Shown here: positions 57,011-64,000 of the stretch, in pieces
Layout: each line of letters starts with the position of its first letter
How positions within the stretch are numbered: the first letter of the stretch is position 1
NCBI RefSeq assembly: GCF_000613445.1
Contig: NZ_BAIZ01000002.1
Span: forward strand, 62,001 to 126,000
Direction: 5' to 3'
Origin: Hoylesella shahii DSM 15611 = JCM 12083
Lineage (GTDB): Bacteria > Bacteroidota > Bacteroidia > Bacteroidales > Bacteroidaceae
DNA length: 64,000 nucleotides
Notes under the pieces: generated by a model
Database searches by the model: none
What the model was told of the DNA's origin: nothing
The model's input: the letters and a program-made list of their open reading frames with translations, nothing else
Position numbers and translations under genes: made by a program

Positions 57011-57922
57011 TTATTTAAGTTGGAAATATAGGTACACCCAGCTGTCTTCTGAGCCGTTGCTATACTTGGCATAGTTGATATAAATCTTACCCCAAGTGCC
57101 GTTAGACGAGTACGAAGAGTAGTCGGGACCACCATAAAGTACAAGTTCTTTGATAGAAGGTTCGCTTCCAGTGTTGCCCAAAGGATACAATGTGTAGGGT
57201 TGTAGGCGATTGTTGATAAGTTTATGGAAGTAGAACGTGTATCCGCCTTCTAGCGAAGCGTCGGGCACGATGCTCGCTTTAGTCCACGAATCGCTTTTAA
57301 CGGTGAGTACACCCGATGAGCTAGTGTTAAGCCAGAGGTTCTCTCCCGAGTGCATAAAGTCTTTGATGAAGAAGTTGTTGTTACCCAAATCCATCAGCGT
57401 TTCTTCCCAATAGTTAAATAGCGAGAGGCCATTAGAGCCGTTAGCCATCCAAAAATCGGCCTTCTTTGCTTCGGGGAAGTTGAGTTGTCCAGAGAAAACA
57501 ATTCCACCATCGAGTTTTGAATAGGGGTCAACCTCCTTCCCTTCCAGTTTCACTTCGTACTTATACACATCTTTCAATTGCACTTGTTGTGGAGCTTTGA
57601 TGTTCAGTTCTGCCAGCGAATCGCCCGCAGCGAAGGTCACCGAAGTAGGAATTTCCAGTCCTGCCGATTGCGAAACAACCTTCACAGGCATGTTCAGTTC
57701 AGCGCCAACATTGTTTCGTTTAAGAATAAGTGTGGCTGTTCGTTCGTTGGCATTGTCCAAGTTGAGCACACAAATGGGGTTGTTGGTGTTGGTGAAATGC
57801 ACCTGTTGGCATCCGCTAGCCACCTCAGGCCCCGGTGTATAGTCTTCTTTATTAGTGCAGGCGCCCATCAATGCCGTTGCCACCAAGGCGCCTAACAAGC
57901 CAATATGCTTGAATGTCTTCAT
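57011..57922 (-). CDS. Surface lipoprotein of the right SusCD locus
   Basis: The 303-residue lipoprotein has a lipobox (LMGAC, Cys22) followed by TNKEDYTPGPEV. Its N-terminal beta domain (VLNLDNANERTATLILKRNNVGAELNMPVKVVSQSAGLEIPTSVTFAAGDSLAELNIKAP) resembles DUF1735/Calx-beta domains. A C-terminal half (SGQLNFPEAKKADFWMANGSNGLSLFNYWEETLMDL...) is of unknown fold. It is the positional counterpart of the 51.8-kb lipoprotein. The gene lies 45 bases after susD and 59 bases before the M64 gene, so one operon is likely. Ligand binding at the surface is the probable role. Confidence 0.8.
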   Translation of the reverse strand: MKTFKHIGLLGALVATALMGACTNKEDYTPGPEVASGCQQVHFTNTNNPICVLNLDNANERTATLILKRNNVGAELNMPVKVVSQSAGLEIPTSVTFAAGDSLAELNIKAPQQVQLKDVYKYEVKLEGKEVDPYSKLDGGIVFSGQLNFPEAKKADFWMANGSNGLSLFNYWEETLMDLGNNNFFIKDFMHSGENLWLNTSSSGVLTVKSDSWTKASIVPDASLEGGYTFYFHKLINNRLQPYTLYPLGNTGSEPSIKELVLYGGPDYSSYSSNGTWGKIYINYAKYSNGSEDSWVYLYFQLK

Positions 57923-57967
57923 GTCTAATCGTTGTTAATTGTTTTGAAAATCAATGATTAAAAGCTG

Positions 57968-59689
57968 TTATTCGTGAACGTTCGTTGGGTTGGGATTATT
58001 AACGAGGTTCTCGTTGTACATTGTTTCGTAGTGGCTTAAGCAGATATTCATGCGCGGTGCCACGTATCCAGCCTTGGTGTTAAACTGATAACCTTCGGGA
58101 TGGTTCGAGCCATCGTAGCGTCTGATGACAGCTTTCTCCAGGCGTTTATAGTCGAAGAAAACAATACCTTCGCCCCAAAACTCGATGCGTTTTTGGCGTA
58201 ATATCTCGTCGTTGAAGCCATCCATTGTTGTGGCATTGCACAGATAAGAGCCATCGTCGTATCTGTAAGTGTTCAGATAGTTGGTTAAAGCTTGCTTGCC
58301 AGCCTCCAAACCCTCGTAATGTGCTTTTGCTTCGGCCTCGATAAGATACATTTCTTCGGCGCGCATCAAGGGGATGTCTACAGCAGCGCCCACCTTATAG
58401 TTCTTCATCTCGCCACTTCGTGGGTGGAATTTCAAACCCGTATAGGCTGGCAGTTGTGCCCATTCGGCGGCCTTAAACAGGGTGGTGTATTTCGAATAAG
58501 CGTCTGTTTTGCCAGCATCAGCAGGATCAATCCAAGTGCTTTTGCGCCAGTCGCCCGCCTCAATAGTTTTGTATAAGGCAGCATCAATTTCGCGGAACGC
58601 TTTATATTCGAGGTTGTTTACACCGAAAGTGTTTTCAGACGACATGTTTCCAACAAAGTTTTTCCAGTTCCAGTGAGAGCCATTGGTCATGTCGTTCGAA
58701 TTGATTTGCACTGCCAACAGCCATGCTTCGTTGGCCGTATTAAAGCCCGTTGTGCTGTTAAACCATTCTGCTTTAGTGGTTGGACGATGGCCTTGCGAGA
58801 TGGCTAGGCGAGCATATTGCGCAGCTTTTTTAAAGCAGTCGTTGGCCGAAGTGATGCCCAGTTTGTTGTAAATAGCCAGTGCTTCATCGTTTTCATGACT
58901 GATTTGCGCTTGCAGGTCGGTGCTGCTTTTCTCAAATCGCGAACCCATTTGCAGCCACAAACGCGCCTTCATACCGAAGATAACGCTTTGGTCAATCATG
59001 TTAGCGCTTGTTCTTTTATATCCTTGCAGATACTTCTCGGCCCGGTCAAGATCGGTCATGATAAAGCGATACATGGCGTAGAAGGGTGCTCTGGTGTCTT
59101 TTGTAGCCTCCTGTTGCGTGGTAAACTCAGTACGAATAGGTACCGTTAAGCCGTATATCTTGTCTGCTTCGGCTTTGCTGTCAAGCTGTGTAAAGCCAGT
59201 CTTCTTATATTCGTAGGCGCAAGCCATGTCGTAATAAGCAAATGCACGATAGCCAAGAGCGTTGCCCACATAAGCTAATTCTTCGGCAGAAGTAAACTCG
59301 GTGATGGGTACAGCGCCTAACGTAAGGTTGCATTTCTTAATGAGTTCGTAATAGAATGGCCACCAATCAGTAGCCACATAATATTCGGGGCCCAGCTGAT
59401 GGTCAAAACCTTCGTCTTGATAGAAGTCGTAAAGCGTGCTGTAAACGGGTATCTCGGCACCCATCGTCTCTCTATCCATGGCCAAACCTGCATATCCATA
59501 GTGTCCGTTTCCGTTGCCCATGCGTAAGAAAGCTCCAGGTATGGCTTTGCTTAATGCAGCTGCCGAGTTGTCGGTTTCTTTAAGTTGCTCTTGCGTAAAG
59601 CCTTGTCCGGGGTACACTTCTTCAAGACAACCTGTTAGTGTGGGTACTGCCAGACCTAGGAATATGATGCTTTTAATGAACTGTTTCAT
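57968..59689 (-). CDS. SusD/RagB-type lipoprotein (right locus)
   Basis: The 573-residue protein has a lipobox LTGC (Cys21) and the full SusD pattern: YELIKKCNLTLGAVP, ALGYRAFAYYDMACAYEY, IPLMRAEEMYLIEAEAKAHYEG and the closing EILRQKRIEFWGEGIVFFDYKRLE motif. It is complete, unlike its counterpart in the left locus. It binds ligand over the SusC channel encoded 23 bases upstream. The aromatic-rich centre (DWWPFYYEL, NWKNF-like WNWKNFVGN) could line a binding site, but ligand type is not readable. Confidence 0.9.
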   Translation of the reverse strand: MKQFIKSIIFLGLAVPTLTGCLEEVYPGQGFTQEQLKETDNSAAALSKAIPGAFLRMGNGNGHYGYAGLAMDRETMGAEIPVYSTLYDFYQDEGFDHQLGPEYYVATDWWPFYYELIKKCNLTLGAVPITEFTSAEELAYVGNALGYRAFAYYDMACAYEYKKTGFTQLDSKAEADKIYGLTVPIRTEFTTQQEATKDTRAPFYAMYRFIMTDLDRAEKYLQGYKRTSANMIDQSVIFGMKARLWLQMGSRFEKSSTDLQAQISHENDEALAIYNKLGITSANDCFKKAAQYARLAISQGHRPTTKAEWFNSTTGFNTANEAWLLAVQINSNDMTNGSHWNWKNFVGNMSSENTFGVNNLEYKAFREIDAALYKTIEAGDWRKSTWIDPADAGKTDAYSKYTTLFKAAEWAQLPAYTGLKFHPRSGEMKNYKVGAAVDIPLMRAEEMYLIEAEAKAHYEGLEAGKQALTNYLNTYRYDDGSYLCNATTMDGFNDEILRQKRIEFWGEGIVFFDYKRLEKAVIRRYDGSNHPEGYQFNTKAGYVAPRMNICLSHYETMYNENLVNNPNPTNVHE

Positions 59690-59712
59690 AAATGTGGTTC
59701 CTTTCTTTGTTC

Positions 59713-62700
59713 TTAGAATTTAACAGAGATGCCGGCAGATGCGGTGCGCATTGGCGAATAAGAGTTGTCGTAAACACTGCCATCGAGTGAGGTTCGTGGG
59801 TCGAATCCTTTGCGTTTGCCCCAATAGGCCACATTGTCGCACGATATAAAGAGGCGCAAACTGCTTAACTGCAGTTTCTTAACAAGCTGTGCTGGGAAGG
59901 TGTAGCCCAGTGTAATCGACTTGAATGTGAGGGTACTAGCATCCACCAAGAACCTATCCGAGAAGGCCGAAGTGTTGAGATCGCCGTATTGGAATCGAGG
60001 AACAGTGGTGTTGGTGTTCTCGGCCGACCAGGCATTGAGCAGGTCTTTGTGGTAGGCTTGTGGTGCGATAGAAGGTTCGGGGTTGCGCATCATGCCTTCG
60101 TATCCGCTGTCGTAGGCTTTTCCTCCCAACGAGTAAATAAAGTTAACGTTGAGGTCGAAGCCGTAAGCGCGTAGCGAAGTGCCGAAGCCACCATATACAT
60201 CGGGATGCGGACTGCCACCTAGATAGTAGTCGGCCGAGCTGTAATCGGTGGTTGTTTTCATGTCGCCTGTGGTGGCATCGGTGTAATACCATGTGCCCAA
60301 ACCTTGTTCGTTTACACCGGCATACTTCTTAATATACCAGGTGTTGATGGGTAAACCTTCGCCCACATAACGCGAACTGTTGGCATAACCTGCGTGTCCT
60401 TCCTTTTCCAAGGTTTTGTTTTGTTCGGGAAGGTAGCTAATATTGTTGTGGTTGTGGGTGATGTTGAAGTTCATTGCCCACGTAAAGGCCTTTGTGCGAA
60501 TGAGGTCTGCATCGAGATTTAGCTCCACACCGCGGTTCATCATGTCGCCAACGTTGTCGTAATAGCCATCATAACCCAGCGAAGGAGGCACCGAGAACCA
60601 TAGCAGCATGTCGGTGGTTTTGCGTTGATAGTATTCCACGCTACCCGTTAAACGCTGCTTGAAGAGTTCGAATTCGAAGCCCAAGTTCATGTTGGTGTTG
60701 GTTTCCCAGGTGATGTCTCGTTTGCCTTTGTTGCTGAATGCCAACGAACCTTCGCCGTTAACGGCCGAAAGATTGTAGAAGTCTGAGTAATAAAAGTCGC
60801 CGATGGCGTCGTTTCCTTGCTGTCCAAAGCTGGCTTTAAGCTTCAGCATGTCCATCCAAGTGGGTTTAAACCACTTTTCTTTTGTAAGAATCCACGCACC
60901 ACCAAACGACCAGAAGTTACCCCAACGGTGTGAGGGATGGAAGCGCGACGAACCATCGCGACGGAACGATGCCGATGCGAAAAGCTTATTGTCGTAGTCG
61001 TATTGACCGCGGAAGAAGAAGCCTTCAATATTATAGAAGTTCTTATAACTATTGGTCGACACCAGCGAAAGCGCACCAGCGAGTTCGGTGTTCATTTTAA
61101 ATGCAAAGATATTGTTCTTTCTGCCAGTAAGCGTGGTGCTGGTGTTGCGTGTAAATTCGTGTCCTAGCAATGCCGAAACGGTGTGTTTGCCAAAGGCTTT
61201 GCTATAGTTTAGAAGTTGTTGCGTGTTGAAAGCGAAAGTGCGATAGTGCGAAACGCCCACCTGTCCGCCACGTGTTTTGTCGAAGCCGTAGTAAGGATTA
61301 GAGGCGTCGTTGTCGCGGTTTTCGGTGTTATAGATACTCACGTTGAGTGTAAGTTTCAGGTCTTCGATAAACGAAATATCGGTATATCCCTGCATTCCAT
61401 ACGAGTTGCTGCTATTGGTCGACACGTTTAGGCGGTCGTCTTGCAAGGGTGCTTCGTTCAAAAATATTTCTCTTGTTACGCCGTTTACCGCGCCATTACC
61501 ATAGTCATACATGTTTCCGTTGCGGTCTTGCAGAATGTTGCCTTGTCCGTCGCGCAGATATAGAGGTAGATGGGTGGTATTTGGTGGGCTGCACCGAATG
61601 CATTACCCGAGGCATTAGATTCAGAATGAGTGTAACTAATGTTTCCTCCCACCGTCATCCATTTGCGTGCTTGGTATTCAGACTTAAGGCGAGCCGAGTA
61701 ACGCGTGTAGTCCGACCCATAGCAGATACCATTATTCTTCATATAACCCAGGCTAGCGTAGGTTTTAAACACATCCGTTCCACCATTAATACCAATATTA
61801 TATTCTTGGCGGAAGCCTTTCTCAAGCCCTCTTTCTTCCAGTCGTCGGGATAAAGCAGATATTCTTTACCATTGTGTGTAACGATATTGCCAAGCGTGGC
61901 ATGCGGGTTGAGTTTGCCGTTTTGGCCAATCAGATATTCGCCAGTGGGCACACTATATAGAATACTGCCCAAACCGCCCTCGCTACCACGTTTATACATG
62001 GTTTGGTTAGCCTTGATATAAGCCGAATAAGCATCTAGCCCATCAGCGTTATGAAATTTGTTATAGATGGATTTAAAGAACAATTCATAATATTGTCTGG
62101 GGTCGCTAACGGTTTCGTAATCCACTTTTGCGTCTTCGTTATATCCCCATTTTGCGTCAACAGATATGGTGGCTGTTCCGCGTTTTGCCGTTTTTGTGGT
62201 GATAAGGATAACACCATTGGCGCCACGAGCACCATAAAGCGAGTTAGAAGCGGCATCTTTTAGCACGCTGATACTTTCAACATCGGCTGGGTTGATGTCG
62301 CTGTAATAGCCAGCATAAGGCAAACCATCCACCACGATTAGCGGGCTGTTGCCTGCGTTGAGCGAACCAATACCACGAATTTGTATGGTAGGCGACGATG
62401 AAGGGCCGTTGCCTTCAATCATCTGAACGCCCGATACCTTACCGTTTAATGCCGATAAAGGGTTGTTTACTTGTCGCTCGGCAATCTTGTCTGCATTAAC
62501 AACACCAGCCGAACCCGTGAATGCTTCGCGCTTTTGTTTACCGAAAGCCACAACGATAACGTCGTCTATTTGTTTCGAATCAGATTTCATCACAATGCGC
62601 ATCTCGGGTTTAATCTGTGTGGTTACGGGCAGCATACCAATATACGAAACCACTATTGTGCGTGCAGTTCGCGGTACATTGTCGAGTGTAAACTTGCCAT

Positions 62701-62866
62701 CTAGGTTGGTAGCCACGCCAAGCGTTGTGCCCGTTACCTTTACCGAAGCACCGATAATGGGTTCGCCAGACTCGTCTACCACTGTTCCACTGACCTTCAT
62801 TGTTTGTGCCGAGGCGAAGAAGGCCACCAAGCACAAAATCATTAATGTTGCAGTTCTTTTAATCAT
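59713..62866 (-). CDS. SusC/RagA-type TonB-dependent transporter (right locus; two frame breaks)
   Basis: The protein begins with a signal peptide (MIKRTATLMILCLVAFFASAQ), a carboxypeptidase-regulatory-like domain (VSGTVVDESGEPIIGASVKV) and a TonB box region (IDDVIVVAFGKQKREAF). The plug follows (SPTIQIRGIGSLNAGNSPLIVVDGLPY, VLKDAASNSLYGARGANGVILITTK) and the barrel ends RTASAGISVKF. Frame is lost near 61816 (AAAGGGCTTC lacking one G) and near 61565 (ACCCTCTA lacking one C); the pieces 61739-62866, 61485-61772 and 59713-61512 join into about 1050 aa. Its insert VPTGEYLIGQNGKLNPHATLG is shared with the left SusC, so the two are paralogues of one subfamily. Confidence 0.88.
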
Positions 62867-63135
62867 AGAGTAAAGTCAATTGTTAATAGTATGCGTTATG
62901 TTAGGCTTTAGGTGTATTCTAAAATGCTCCCCACATGTTATTTTGGGCCCTTTAATAGGGTGTCGCTTCAATGTCTTTTTGCTTTTGTCAGGCAGTTCCA
63001 CTCGCTTTCTTTGCTATTTGGCTTGCTGTGTTGGTAAAAAGTAAGTGAAGTCTGTTTGGCGTTCAGTCAAAAGGCTTGTTGAAGGTGGCATTCAGAACCA
63101 CCAAAGGCTAAATTAAATGTTTCGTTCTTTGATGG

Positions 63136-63166
63136 CAAATGTAAGTGATTTCCATTAAAAGTGCAA
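63136..63166 (-). promoter_or_regulatory. Two-box promoter of the right SusCD-M64 locus
   Basis: On the minus strand TACATTTG (63143-63136) is preceded by TTG (63166-63164) at 20 bp. The susC start is about 260 nt away, a long leader. The rest of 62867-63800 contains no gene I can support. Confidence 0.55.
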
Positions 63167-63806
63167 ATATTTTAAAAGAAAAAAGATAATAAGTGGAAAA
63201 TGGTTACAGGTTGTAATTAAAAACGTATTTCTCGAAAGGTGTTTAATCTCAACGAATTAGCCGTTTGTTAGGGCGCACAATTCATTATTACTTGGCTTTG
63301 TTGCTTGTAAATGTAGGGGCTAACAACGGTGCTGTGCAATGCTTGCGCTGAGTATGGAGGGGAGGGAGTTGGAAAGGGTTCGCCCTTAAGTGGGTGTTTT
63401 AGTGTTTGCGCCCACCAATATGCGCGCGCATTCTATTTGTGCTTGGTGTCTTTCAGCTACATTTCATATCGCCAGTGGCTGCGTGTTTGATGTTCGTTCT
63501 TCTTGATAGGGTGTGTGGGTTGTGGGGTTTGATTTGTTAATTAAGTAAACAAACTTTACAAAATACACTCTCTAATCCAGCCTATTTTAAACCCAAAAAG
63601 CGGGTAAAACCTATGAAAAACGCTCTCGAAGAGCAAAAACAACTGTCTGTTTTGAGCGATTTTTCTCCCCGTTTTTGCTATTTACTATGAAATTGGCTTT
63701 CTATTTTGCGAAAAATAACGCCAAATTTGCGTTGCGTAAACAAACATTTTGTTCCAAAAAAGTAGGAATTAGTTTTCTAATAAGCACCATTTTACCTTGC
63801 TAACTC

Positions 63807-63876
63807 CAGCAAAACACCTTGCGTTTTGCTGCATATTACCATGCGTTTTGCTGCATATTGCAGTGCTATTTGGTGC
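63807..63876 (+). repeat. 22-nt repeat array (copy 4)
   Basis: GCGTTTTGCTGC units begin at 63821 and 63843 (22 bases apart), with a weaker third near 63865. A 9-bp inverted repeat (63807-63815 with 63823-63831) has the same seven-base loop, accttgc, as the hairpin at 2688-2722. TGTAAAATA ends were not found, so only part of the element may be present. Beyond it to 64000 nothing is recognised. Confidence 0.6.
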
Positions 63877-64000
63877 AAATAGCACTAACTTTTTGTTGCG
63901 AAAATACGGTTGTTTGTGTGTTTGTGTTTTATATATGGATAGAAACAGTTCAAAATGAAATCAAAAACAGGTTATTTGTGACGGTCTTTTGCGGAGTTAG

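Noticed and set aside
59713..61512. The downstream susC fragment as a gene with its own start
   Set aside because: The first residues lie in the middle of the barrel and continue directly from 61485-61772 after restoring one base.
63540..63560. TTTACAAAATAC as the reverse border motif of copy 4
   Set aside because: Its complement GTATTTTGTAAA does not match TGTAAAATA, so no border was assigned.
1..64000. Prophage, insertion sequence or integrative element
   Set aside because: No transposase, integrase, relaxase or phage structural gene could be recognised on either strand.

Overview
This window is from a Bacteroidales chromosome, most probably Prevotella or a close relative. The evidence is the repeated -7 box TAnnTTTG (with TTG about 19-20 bp upstream at the best sites), two SusC/SusD outer-membrane uptake systems, a PorQ type IX secretion gene, a C10 (interpain/streptopain-type) peptidase with a type IX-like C-terminal tail, a DUF4492-cydA-cydB operon and a very short TonB. 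No transposase, integrase, phage gene or CRISPR array was found. The genus is inferred from content, not from a marker gene.

Layout. 1-12.3 kb: a secreted protein of unknown function, tRNA-Arg(CCG), asnA, dnaX (split), a DivIC/FtsB protein, a small membrane protein, a DUF4369 lipoprotein overlapping pyrC, a stand-alone MetH activation-domain protein, a membrane metallophosphoesterase, plsC and a polyprenol-phosphate glycosyltransferase. 12.5-20.6 kb: mfd (split), a small GNAT protein, the cytochrome bd operon and a secreted cyclophilin. 20.7-24.6 kb: a gene-poor stretch with a repeat element, a B12-binding radical SAM enzyme and a small decayed gene. 24.6-36 kb: mrp, a PagL-like lipid A deacylase, a DUF421 membrane protein, an HD hydrolase, frr-rsgA, tatD, an uncharacterised protein, a polyprenyl diphosphate synthase, tonB, porQ and cmk. 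36.5 kb: a strong promoter and terminator enclosing about 150 nt without a protein, a likely small RNA. 37-46 kb: a carboxyltransferase that lacks the biotin-attachment lysine, lptD, two PLP enzymes of sulfur amino-acid metabolism and an AlkD-like repair protein.

46.8-62.9 kb holds the most distinctive system: two mirror-image loci, each with the order SusC - SusD - surface lipoprotein - exported peptidase. The left locus (+) ends in a C10 cysteine peptidase. The right locus (-) ends in an M64 metallopeptidase lipoprotein. mnmA lies between them. The arrangement suggests surface proteolysis coupled to TonB-driven peptide import; TonB (33.3 kb) and PorQ (34.2 kb) are encoded in the same window.

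Two cross-cutting features matter. First, at least 11 genes are split by 13 single-base losses, several in essential genes (dnaX, frr, cmk, lptD). This looks like sequencing or assembly error rather than gene decay, although the dnaX site could also be a real slippage site. Second, intergenic regions near 2.7, 21.2, 44.8 and 63.8 kb carry arrays of a 22-nt unit built on GCAGCAAAACGC. The 21 kb and 44.8 kb copies are colinear elements of about 620 bp with landmarks at identical offsets and a TGTAAAATA motif at each end.
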